From Acidobacteriaceae bacterium (GTDB taxonomy: Bacteria > Acidobacteriota > Terriglobia > Terriglobales > Acidobacteriaceae): DNA of 6,638 nt. A model generated the notes under the pieces. It did no database searches, had not been told where the DNA came from, and saw only the letters and a list, made by a program, of their open reading frames with translations. Below, piece by piece: positions 1 to 5,613 of this stretch (positions within the stretch are counted from its first letter, which is position 1; each line of letters opens with the position of its first letter). The stretch is from NCBI GenBank assembly GCA_003140705.1, contig PLKU01000285.1:6575-13212 (forward strand), read 5' to 3'. Both the position numbers and the translations under genes were made by a program.

Positions 1-20
1 GAGCCCCGTCGTCCCCGCCA
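1..20 (+). tRNA. 3' end of a tRNA gene (partial), probable attachment-site tRNA, possibly tRNA-Asp
   Basis: The first 20 bases fit the end of a bacterial tRNA position by position. G57 and A58 of the T-loop are bases 1-2, N59-N60 are 3-4, the conserved C61 begins the T-stem 3' strand CCCGT (5-9), the acceptor 3' strand CGTCCCC is 10-16, the discriminator G73 is 17, and CCA is 18-20. The rest of the tRNA lies left of the window, or this is only the duplicated att end. The G73 discriminator and an implied GGGGACG acceptor 5' strand would suit tRNA-Asp, but the anticodon is not visible, so identity is inferred. A tyrosine integrase ends 42 bp away, the usual context for a tRNA-targeted element. 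Confidence 0.6.
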
Positions 21-51
21 TACAAACCCAGTAAAATCAAGGGTTTATGGC
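17..51. repeat. Imperfect inverted repeat beside the tRNA end, candidate att core or terminator
   Basis: The left arm GCCATACAAACCC (17-29) pairs with GGGTTTATGGC (41-51), with a two-base bulge (CA) in the left arm and an 11-base A/T-rich spacer. It overlaps the tRNA CCA and lies between the tRNA and the integrase stop. Tyrosine recombinase core sites are inverted arms around a short crossover region, so it could be the Int core site. It could also form a hairpin ending the tRNA or int transcript, but no T-run follows on either strand. The pairing is visible; the role is inferred. Confidence 0.4.
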
Positions 52-62
52 AAGTGACAAAA

Positions 63-1298
63 TTAAGACACACCCGCGAGGGTGCTGGAGAGGGTGCTAA
101 GGGTCTTAGCGCCTTTTTTCTTGCTCGCTTTTCCGCTCTCCGAGGGTGCTGACGAGGGTGCTGAAAGCGCCTTCTTTTTGCCCGCTTCCAAGACCATCGT
201 CATCACCAAGTTGTTGGCCTCACGCTTCGTCGCGGAGATGGCTCGCGTGTACACGTCGAGCGTGATCCGTGAGTTCGCGTGGCGCAAAAGCTCCTGCGCC
301 GTTTTGAGGTCCACCCCTGCCGCCCGCAGGTTGGTGGCAAGCGAATGGCGAAGGCTGTGCCATCCGATTGCCTTGCCCTTGATTCCGGCCCGAATCACTG
401 CCGGCCGGATGATCTTCTTGAGCAATGTGTCAGGGGACAGTGGTTGTTTGCCTTCGAGCCGAACGGACGGCAAGATGAAATCGTCCTCTCCCGGATATGG
501 CGACTCTTTCCGCCATACTCCCAGGCACTTCACAACCGAGGGATGAAGTGGAACAGGCTTGCGGCTCGCTTCGGTTTTGGTGTCTCCGAAGTGATTGCGC
601 ACACAGGAACGGCGGACGTAGACCTGCATGAGTTCAAGATCAATGTCGCGCCAGGTGAGCGCAACCAGTTCCGATCTCCGCAGGCCGGTACTCCCCGCGA
701 GCATCACCATCGCCCGCTCCCGAAGATCCAATTCGGCCAAAAGCGATGCAAACTCGGCTGGCGAGAGCACATCAGGTTCTCGCAGCCGTTTGGCCGAAGT
801 CCTCACCTTCGTTATCGGGTTGCGGTCCATCCACTCATGCCGGATGGCATGGTTGAAGACAACCGACATGATGTTGCGTATCTTGCTCCGTGTGCCCGGA
901 GCGAAGGTCAGGGAGTGCAGCCACAATTCGACGTCAACGGTACGGACATCCTGCAAGTACATCGCGCCCCATTTGGGTTCGATGTGGTTCGTAAGATAGT
1001 GAGTATTGGCCTCAATCGTGGCGTAGGCTTTCTTCTCCTCCGTCAGCTCGTTTTCGCAGTAGTGGGTGACGAGTTCAGAGACGGTTTCCGGCACTCTGAA
1101 CTCGGAGTTGATTGTGTTGCGAAGCGCATCGGCTGCCTTTTCCGCATCCCTGAGATGCGGATAACGAACGACAGTTCCGAGGGTCCGTTTCCGATAGGTG
1201 CGCGCACCGTTGGTCTCATCGTACCAACGGAACACCCATACATCGGGACCGGCTTTGCGCTTCAGTCTCAAGAGGCTTCCTTGTTGTACACGGCTCAT
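63..1298 (-). CDS. int: Tyrosine-type site-specific integrase
   Basis: This 411-aa tyrosine recombinase would catalyse integration and, with an excisionase, excision of the element at the neighbouring tRNA site. Residues about 5-65 form a basic N-terminal arm-binding-type domain, about 70-165 the SAM-like core-binding domain, and about 175-365 the catalytic domain. The catalytic set is complete: Arg207 in TGLRRSE, Lys241 in TKTEASRK, His314 and Arg317 in HSLRH, His340 in LLRHAN, and nucleophile Tyr350 in DVYTRA. The start at 1298 was chosen because AGGAG (1305-1309) precedes it with 6-base spacing; an upstream in-frame start at 1385 would add 29 residues with no domain value. The first bases overlap the xis stop (ATGA), indicating translational coupling. 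The last 40 residues are a low-complexity Lys/Ser/Ala/Thr/Pro tail encoded by repeated DNA at 78-162. The family is certain; the insertion target is inferred from position. Confidence 0.96.
   Translation of the reverse strand: MSRVQQGSLLRLKRKAGPDVWVFRWYDETNGARTYRKRTLGTVVRYPHLRDAEKAADALRNTINSEFRVPETVSELVTHYCENELTEEKKAYATIEANTHYLTNHIEPKWGAMYLQDVRTVDVELWLHSLTFAPGTRSKIRNIMSVVFNHAIRHEWMDRNPITKVRTSAKRLREPDVLSPAEFASLLAELDLRERAMVMLAGSTGLRRSELVALTWRDIDLELMQVYVRRSCVRNHFGDTKTEASRKPVPLHPSVVKCLGVWRKESPYPGEDDFILPSVRLEGKQPLSPDTLLKKIIRPAVIRAGIKGKAIGWHSLRHSLATNLRAAGVDLKTAQELLRHANSRITLDVYTRAISATKREANNLVMTMVLEAGKKKALSAPSSAPSESGKASKKKGAKTLSTLSSTLAGVS
78..162. repeat. Four direct repeats GAGGGTGCT inside the int 3' end
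   Basis: Exact 9-base copies lie at 78-86, 90-98, 142-150 and 154-162: two pairs, each with 12-base period, the pairs 64 bases apart. The sequence after each pair is also related (AGCGCCTT, then a T-rich stretch, then a GCTCGCTT/GCCCGCTT-like segment), so a unit of about 55-64 bp appears duplicated in tandem. In the integrase frame the left pair reads as Ser-Thr-Leu and the right pair as Ser-Ala-Pro-Ser, so the repeat sits in two different frames. This suits DNA-level sites such as integrase arm-type binding sites more than a protein repeat. Confidence 0.75.
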
Positions 1299-1543
1299 GC
1301 TGTTCTCCTGGCATGAGCACTGATGGCTACCTTCATGGTACTCGCCGGTGGGCGTTTTTTGTTGCTCTCCTGAGCCTCGACCCAAGCCAGAAGTTCGTGC
1401 TCAAGGAACCGCCACAACTTTCGTTTTCCCTCGCCCAGAGGGTGCGCCGGAACATACCCGAGTCGGGCCCAAACGATCAAGGTGCGGCGGTCCATTCGAA
1501 GAATTTGCGCAGCCTCTTCAGCGTTCAAGAGATGATTTGCCAT
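1295..1543 (-). CDS. Excisionase-like helix-turn-helix protein (Xis-like)
   Basis: This small basic 82-aa DNA-binding protein has a MerR/excisionase-type winged helix (HTH_17 style). Residues 5-25 (LLNAEEAAQILRMDRRTLIV) are the helix-turn-helix, followed by a GYVPAHPLGEGKRKLWRF wing and a helix, LEHELLAWVEAQ, then a basic tail. Such proteins bend DNA next to att sites and shift tyrosine recombinases toward excision; some also repress int transcription. The start at 1543 is the Met just before the domain, with a weak GGAG about 8 bases upstream; a longer in-frame extension to 1687 carries nothing domain-like. Its TGA overlaps the int ATG by four bases, so the two form one operon read leftward. 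The excisionase role is inferred from fold, size and linkage; it could be a regulator only. Confidence 0.85.
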   Translation of the reverse strand: MANHLLNAEEAAQILRMDRRTLIVWARLGYVPAHPLGEGKRKLWRFLEHELLAWVEAQESNKKRPPASTMKVAISAHARRTA

Positions 1544-1583
1544 GGGTTCTGCTCCGAGACTGCAACTTCCCGTGGGCATTCGT

Positions 1584-1596
1584 TGAACCTGGTTCA
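1584..1596. promoter_or_regulatory. 13-bp perfect dyad upstream of xis-int, candidate operator
   Basis: TGAACC-T-GGTTCA is a perfect 6-1-6 inverted repeat, 40 bases upstream of the xis ATG, in the leader or promoter region of the xis-int operon. Position and symmetry suit a repressor site, perhaps bound by Xis itself. No second copy was found in the window, so the function is inferred. Confidence 0.35.
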
Positions 1597-1686
1597 GACC
1601 CGGCTGGTCATTTAGCCTTGGCGCCACAGTCTGGCCTATGATTGTTAGCTTCACGCTCGCTCGTCCAATGAAAACTAGGGAGGCCA

Positions 1687-1705
1687 TTATTCCATTTGGG
1701 AATAA
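1687..1705. promoter_or_regulatory. 19-bp dyad between xis and lysR, candidate LysR-type box
   Basis: TTATTCC (1687-1693) and GGAATAA (1699-1705) are a perfect 7-bp inverted repeat around a 5-base spacer. It contains ATTCC-N5-GGAAT, which satisfies the T-N11-A pattern typical of LysR-family sites. It lies 155 bp upstream of the lysR start and 143 bp upstream of the xis start, so it could serve autoregulation of the regulator or control of the opposing operon. The rest of the 317-bp stretch 1544-1860 shows no gene I can support and only weak promoter-like hexamers. Confidence 0.35.
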
Positions 1706-1860
1706 CGCGAGATTTGATGCCCCTATGATGGTTACGAATAGCCAGGATGAACGGCCATTGGATCTATCTTTAGGTTTAGAATTATTCGATCAGCCGTTTG
1801 GCCTCGCCGGTATTGATTCGCTTGCTGTCCTGCCCAGATTCGCTTGGTCGGAGGATGGTC

Positions 1861-2796
1861 ATGGCCATACCAGAGATCCGATTGTTGCAAGCAGCGATTG
1901 CGCTTGCCGAAGATCTGAATTTTTCAAGAGCGGCAGAACGATTACACATCACCCAGCCTGCGCTCAGTAAGCAAATCTACGAGCTTGAGAGCCAACTTGG
2001 TTTTCGACTCTTCGAGCGCAATCACCAAATGGTCGAGCTGACGGATGCCGGGCGAATGTTCGTTGCGGAAGCCCGTGAAGCCGTCCTCCACGCCGAGCGA
2101 GCAGTGCTGGAGGCCAAAGCAGCTTTCAGTGGAGCTGATGAAATTCTCAACATCGGAAAGTCCGCATATACCGATCCCTATTTGGTCTCAACTCTTCTAT
2201 CAATTCAACTGCCACTCTTCCCGGGTCTGAGAGTTAAGCTTTGGAGCGATTACTCTCACGAGCTTGCACGCCAAGTCATCGCTGGGACCCTTGATCTTGC
2301 ATTGACAACGGGCATTCCCGATACTCCAAAGCTCAGTTCGTTAAAGTTGGCAGATAATTCCTTCTACATAGCGATGTCTATGCACGATCCGTTGGCCTTG
2401 CATAAGGAACTTCGGCTCAATGAGATGCGTGATCGCAACTGGGTACTATTCTCGCGGCACGTGAGCCCGCACATGTATGACATGATCCAGCTTAAGGCTT
2501 CAGAAATTGGGGTCAGTGCATCGGATCACCACCACGTCACAAGTGCCGAGGAAGCAGTTCAACTGATTTCGGTAAACGAAGGCTTGGCATTCCTCAATCG
2601 AACTGGTGCATGGCGTATCGCCCAGCACGGCATCACCATGCGGCCGTTGGCGGAGGACAGCTTGCGGCTCATCACGAATCTCGCAACACGCGCGGATAGC
2701 AAATCTCGTCTCGTAAATGAATTCGTAAGAGCGGTAGCTCGAAAGTTGAATAGCCTGCGAGTGCCTGTCCAAAAGCAGCTTCCTTTGACCGGGTGA
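1861..2796 (+). CDS. LysR-family transcriptional regulator
   Basis: This 311-aa protein has the normal length for the family. Residues 6-64 are the N-terminal winged helix-turn-helix, with the family hallmark FSRAAERLHITQPALSKQI and then LESQLGFRLFER; the linker helix covers about 65-90. Residues about 92-295 form the two-lobed periplasmic-binding-like effector domain, whose ligand cannot be told from sequence. The start at 1861 was chosen because GGAGG (1850-1854) sits six bases upstream; an in-frame ATG at 1855 overlaps that site, and a TTG at 1798 would add residues outside the domain. The upstream neighbour is the divergent xis-int operon. Downstream it converges with the zinc-ribbon gene with only six bases between stops. 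LysR proteins usually control a divergent or nearby gene; a target is not evident here, as no catabolic gene lies next to it. Confidence 0.96.
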   Translation: MAIPEIRLLQAAIALAEDLNFSRAAERLHITQPALSKQIYELESQLGFRLFERNHQMVELTDAGRMFVAEAREAVLHAERAVLEAKAAFSGADEILNIGKSAYTDPYLVSTLLSIQLPLFPGLRVKLWSDYSHELARQVIAGTLDLALTTGIPDTPKLSSLKLADNSFYIAMSMHDPLALHKELRLNEMRDRNWVLFSRHVSPHMYDMIQLKASEIGVSASDHHHVTSAEEAVQLISVNEGLAFLNRTGAWRIAQHGITMRPLAEDSLRLITNLATRADSKSRLVNEFVRAVARKLNSLRVPVQKQLPLTG

Positions 2797-2802
2797 CCCG
2801 TT

Positions 2803-3015
2803 TCATCGCAAGCCATTGTCCAGAGAATCAAGTTCCTTGGTTTCTCTAATCTCTATGTTCAGCGGACCGGCCACCCCGCATTTCGGGCAACGGATCACTC
2901 CGGAAGCGACTTGTCGGCTGTCGAGTTCTTCACGCCTGAGAACATGGCCGCATTGATTGCAGACGTGTACGTGCAGGAGGTTCGACTGAATTTCATTTCC
3001 ACTTCTATCTGTCAC
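2803..3015 (-). CDS. Small zinc-ribbon protein, function unknown
   Basis: The product is 70 aa. Two CxxC knuckles, Cys19/Cys22 (CNQCGH) and Cys43/Cys46 (CPKCG), are 20 residues apart and form a classic zinc ribbon that should bind one zinc ion. The N-terminus is polar and the C-terminus ends in an acidic tail. The GTG start at 3015 was chosen because GGGAGG (3024-3029) lies eight bases upstream. A further in-frame ATG at 3093 would place the start inside the palindrome at 3081-3104 and add a Trp-rich segment unlike the rest. No membrane segment or signal peptide is visible. The gene is divergent from the hydrolase gene across 124 bp and may share its control. Such ribbons act as nucleic-acid or protein adaptors in many settings, so the role here is open. 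Confidence 0.78.
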   Translation of the reverse strand: MTDRSGNEIQSNLLHVHVCNQCGHVLRREELDSRQVASGVIRCPKCGVAGPLNIEIRETKELDSLDNGLR

Positions 3016-3073
3016 GGCATACACCTCCCATTTTGCTCTGCGCCATAGCCATAGGCATTGAGTCTGTTCGGTG

Positions 3074-3104
3074 TTGCTAATTACGCTACACAAGTGTATC
3101 GTAA
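3074..3104 (+). promoter_or_regulatory. Divergent promoter region with a near-perfect palindromic operator
   Basis: Bases 3081-3104 form a 24-bp palindrome: left arm TTACGCTACAC (3081-3091), centre AA, right arm GTGTATCGTAA (3094-3104), with one mismatched pair. It overlaps a plausible rightward promoter, TTGCTA (3074-3079) then 17 bases then TATCGT (3097-3102), so a bound repressor would block RNA polymerase at the hydrolase gene, which starts at 3140. It also lies upstream of the zinc-ribbon gene on the other strand. The size and symmetry suit a homodimeric repressor such as a TetR-family protein; the TetR gene at 4915 is a candidate but no matching site was seen upstream of it. Confidence 0.55.
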
Positions 3105-3139
3105 ATGGGTGTCATCACTTTTGTATTGAGAAGAACCGC

Positions 3140-4429
3140 ATGAACGAACACATCCTCGCCGGCGCCGCGGTTTTGGCTACGGTGCTGTTCATAGCTTTCG
3201 TCTGGCGGAAGCGACGTGCCGATGTTGGCCAGCGTCGCTTTTTCCGGAACCAGACCTATCATTTTCAGACGTTGCGCGTGTTCAACGACATCCCTGCTGG
3301 CGGCGCCGATACCGGCGAGATTCTTCAGGCAATCCGTTCCATTCGTTCTGGGGACGCGCAGCGCTGGTACGTTGCGTGGGAAGCTGCAGCCCGGCGTGCC
3401 TTGGCGTTGGCCGCCGACGCACAGGACAGGCTCAGTCACGGCGGGGCGCTGCTGCGCGCTCACAGCTACCTGCGCACCGCACAGTTTCTGTTGCCTCCGA
3501 ATGATCCGAAGCGGCCCAACGCTTTCGCGAGGGACAACGCGGCCTTCTATGAAGGGCTGCAGACGCTTGGCGTGCATCATGAGCTCTTCCAAGCGCCATA
3601 CGCTGGAACTCACTTGAAAGCGGACTATTACCCGGCACCAGAAGGCGCAGAGGCGAAGCCGCTGATCGTGTTTTGTGGGGGCTACGACTCAACGCTCGAG
3701 GAGCTCTATTTCGTTCTGACGGCTGCGGCCTTGCAACGGGGATACTCCGTGCTGACGTTCGAAGGGCCGGGTCAGGGAAGCGCGTTGCGCGAGCAAGGAA
3801 TGACATTCACCCACGAATGGGAGAAGCCCACCGGGGCCGTGCTCGATGAATTCCTCGCGCGTCACGCCCGTCCTGCCAAGATTGTGTTGGTAGGCATGAG
3901 CATGGGCGGCTACTTGGCGTCTCGCGCAGCCGCGTTCGACACGCGATTCGACGGCGTGGTTGCTTTTGATGTCCTTTTCGACATGGGTGAGGCGTCGCGA
4001 CGGTACGCTCCGGCCGCTGCTTTCTGGTTGTACGATCACGGACTGAGGGCGCTGGTATCACTCTTGGTCAAGGCGAAGGCTGCGTTAGATCCGGATTTCA
4101 CATGGGCGATCGGCAACGGCAAATGGGTCATGGGTACGAACGATGCGATCGAAACGCTCCGCGCCTTCGATCCCTACACGCTTAAGGATGTTGCGTCACG
4201 GATATGTGGTGACGTGCTCATTCTCGCAGGTGCCATCGACCAATTCGTGCCGTTCTCACAGGTTCAAGAGTTCGAGCAATCTCTCACCCAGGCGCGCAGC
4301 GTGACAACGCATATCTACGACGAAGCATCGGGTGGCGCTGAGCATTGCCAGCTCGGTGCGGTTACGCTTTGGCATCAGCATTTCTTTGACTGGCTCACAG
4401 CGAAATTCGGTGAGATCAGCGTGGACTGA
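3140..4429 (+). CDS. Membrane-anchored alpha/beta hydrolase (FrsA/Ayg1-like)
   Basis: This 429-aa serine hydrolase is of the alpha/beta fold. Residues about 6-22 (ILAGAAVLATVLFIAFVW) are one hydrophobic helix followed by basic residues (RKRR), reading as an N-terminal anchor with the rest cytoplasmic. Residues about 50-165 are a helical cap; about 170-425 are the catalytic core. Visible motifs are FCGGYDS (178-184, oxyanion-hole strand), FEGPGQG (207-213), the nucleophile elbow GMSMGG with Ser254, Asp367 in GAIDQF and His402 in GAEHCQ, so the triad is complete. The cap plus a D/EGPGQG motif is typical of the group holding FrsA-like esterases, fungal Ayg1 (a polyketide chain-shortening hydrolase) and dihydroxypseudooxynicotine hydrolase (C-C cleavage). 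The substrate is unknown. The start at 3140 has GAGAAG just upstream and places the anchor at the N-terminus; a start at 3071 would run through the palindrome. The fold is certain; the reaction is inferred. Confidence 0.92.
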   Translation: MNEHILAGAAVLATVLFIAFVWRKRRADVGQRRFFRNQTYHFQTLRVFNDIPAGGADTGEILQAIRSIRSGDAQRWYVAWEAAARRALALAADAQDRLSHGGALLRAHSYLRTAQFLLPPNDPKRPNAFARDNAAFYEGLQTLGVHHELFQAPYAGTHLKADYYPAPEGAEAKPLIVFCGGYDSTLEELYFVLTAAALQRGYSVLTFEGPGQGSALREQGMTFTHEWEKPTGAVLDEFLARHARPAKIVLVGMSMGGYLASRAAAFDTRFDGVVAFDVLFDMGEASRRYAPAAAFWLYDHGLRALVSLLVKAKAALDPDFTWAIGNGKWVMGTNDAIETLRAFDPYTLKDVASRICGDVLILAGAIDQFVPFSQVQEFEQSLTQARSVTTHIYDEASGGAEHCQLGAVTLWHQHFFDWLTAKFGEISVD

Positions 4430-4498
4430 TGGGGGCGGCTCAGTACAGGGCGTAGCATGCCCAGATCGCCAGAGGTTAGACCCACTTAGGAGAAACCT

Positions 4499-4675
4499 GT
4501 GGCAGAACAGTGCTTCAAGAAGAAGAATTCTGATCCGCCCGTCTGTGGCGTGCATAACGTGGCACTTGTACAGAATCAGATTTCGATTGACTCGAACGCG
4601 CCCGGGCTTGGACACGTTGCCTGCTTTATATGCCCCGTTAGCCACGCCGTTGTTCTACATGTGAAGGGATTTTAG
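4499..4675 (+). CDS. Small 58-aa Cys/His-rich protein, putative zinc binding
   Basis: A strong ribosome site AGGAG (4488-4492) lies six bases before a GTG at 4499, opening a 58-codon frame that ends in TAG. The product begins MAEQCFKKKNSDPPVCGVHN and contains Cys16-x2-His19 (CGVH), His39, Cys42-x2-Cys45 (CFIC) and His49. Paired CxxH and CxxC knuckles about 23 residues apart suggest a compact zinc-binding fold. No signal peptide or membrane helix is evident. It begins 69 bp after the hydrolase stop on the same strand and could be cotranscribed with it. I do not recognise a named family. Overlapping frames on either strand have poorer start signals and low-complexity products, so this frame is preferred. 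It is the second tiny Cys-knuckle protein next to the hydrolase. Confidence 0.68.
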   Translation: MAEQCFKKKNSDPPVCGVHNVALVQNQISIDSNAPGLGHVACFICPVSHAVVLHVKGF

Positions 4676-4914
4676 GCGCGAAATCCAAACTGACCCACTA
4701 CCGAGTACTTCAACCTACTGACCGCCAACGAGCCCAACACCCGCGTCGGCTCTATTCCTCGGCTCGGCGAACGGCAGCGCAAAAGCATAGCGGGCGCTCC
4801 GAGTCGAACGACATCAACCGGCGACCAATAGCGGGAATCTATTGAAAGCCAGGGAGCCAACGCGATACCCGGTGATGCTAATCCGCCGCGCACGCTGATG
4901 GTAGGCTTGATTGC
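4676..4914. other. Intergenic region upstream of tetR, no gene supported
   Basis: I see no convincing gene in these 239 bases. A short hairpin, GGATTT (4667-4672) with AAATCC (4681-4686), straddles the stop of the 58-aa gene and has no T-run. A weak promoter-like pair for tetR, TTGAAA (4842-4847) then 16 bases then GATACC, is the best I can find. A segment near 4686-4700 reads AAACTGACCCACTACCG, a phrase reminiscent of some insertion-sequence ends, but no matching partner end is visible. Confidence 0.4.
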
Positions 4915-5613
4915 ATGGCTGAGGATCGTTATAAACGAGCAAAATCCATAAGGACAACAAAGGATAAGAAAGCCAGTCCTGGCCGACCACGGGATCAGCT
5001 AGTGGATGAAGCAGTCCTGCGTGCAGCATTGGAACTGTTCAGCGAATACGGCATTGAGGGCGCGAGTATCGGGCAAATCGCAAACCGAGCCGGCGTTGCA
5101 AGAACGACCATCTATCGCCGCTGGTCAAGCCGGGAGGATTTGCTAGTCAATGCAATCGAGCGCACCAGAAACTTTCCAGAGCAGCTAGTGGAAGGACTGG
5201 AGAAAATGCAGCCTGATGAACTGGTGAATCTGATCGTAGAGGCCGGTGTGGACGCATTGACCCAAACCCAGTTTCGCAAGCTGGCAGCCCGCTTGATCGA
5301 GGCTTCCCCGAACCATCCGGCATTGATGTCGGCGTATGAAAACAAGTACATGCAGCCGCGGCGATTGGCATTCATCAGAATCTTCGAGAAAGCACAAGCG
5401 CAGGGCCTTTTACCACAAAACACGGATGTCGAAATACTAGGCGATATGATCACTGGAACGATGCTCTATTATCTGTTGTTTCAGCCAGACGAACGTAATG
5501 AAGCGAAGGTCCGCGTGTACTTGTCGAGACTATTTCAACAGGCAGGATTCAGAATTCCTCATAAGAAGCAAAAACAAGAATTAAAGCCGCTGTCACGGGG
5601 CAGACGAACATGA
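4915..5613 (+). CDS. TetR/AcrR-family transcriptional regulator
   Basis: The product is 232 aa. A basic, disordered N-terminus (1-24) leads into the TetR DNA-binding domain at about 28-80; the helix-turn-helix is at about 51-70 (SIGQIANRAGVARTTIYRRW) and is followed by SSREDLL, the family signature. Residues about 90-212 are the helical ligand-binding and dimerisation domain. The ATG at 4915 has only a weak GGTAGG upstream, but the domain is complete from this start. Family members repress nearby genes until a small hydrophobic or aromatic ligand binds. The likely local targets are the hydrolase operon or the truncated membrane protease gene behind it; neither is proven. The last 20 residues (213-232, HKKQKQELKPLSRGRRT region) are basic, lie beyond the domain, and are encoded opposite a broken CPBP protease gene, so this tail may have been gained at a deletion junction. 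Confidence 0.95.
   Translation: MAEDRYKRAKSIRTTKDKKASPGRPRDQLVDEAVLRAALELFSEYGIEGASIGQIANRAGVARTTIYRRWSSREDLLVNAIERTRNFPEQLVEGLEKMQPDELVNLIVEAGVDALTQTQFRKLAARLIEASPNHPALMSAYENKYMQPRRLAFIRIFEKAQAQGLLPQNTDVEILGDMITGTMLYYLLFQPDERNEAKVRVYLSRLFQQAGFRIPHKKQKQELKPLSRGRRT

Noticed and set aside
279..1316. Long plus-strand open frame opposite the integrase gene
   Set aside because: It lies antisense to a clearly real integrase with full catalytic motifs, has a composition rich in Arg, His and Pro and no ribosome site or recognisable domain; it is a shadow frame.
1638..1970. Plus-strand frame spanning the xis-lysR intergenic region
   Set aside because: No ribosome site, no recognisable motif, and it runs into the lysR coding sequence in another frame.
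2790..2800. CGGGTgACCCG palindrome at the lysR stop as a terminator shared with the zinc-ribbon gene
   Set aside because: The stem is only four pairs with a three-base loop and just three T residues follow; too weak to call.
3086..4061. Several minus-strand frames opposite the hydrolase gene
   Set aside because: They mirror the GC-rich codons of the hydrolase and show Arg/Pro-rich low-complexity products without start signals.
4686..4702. AAACTGACCCACTACCG phrase resembling some IS21-type insertion-sequence ends
   Set aside because: No second end, no transposase remnant and no target duplication in the window; short resemblance from memory only.
4801..4815. GTCGAACGAC short dyad upstream of tetR as an operator
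   Set aside because: Arms are only four bases; such dyads are expected by chance in this composition.
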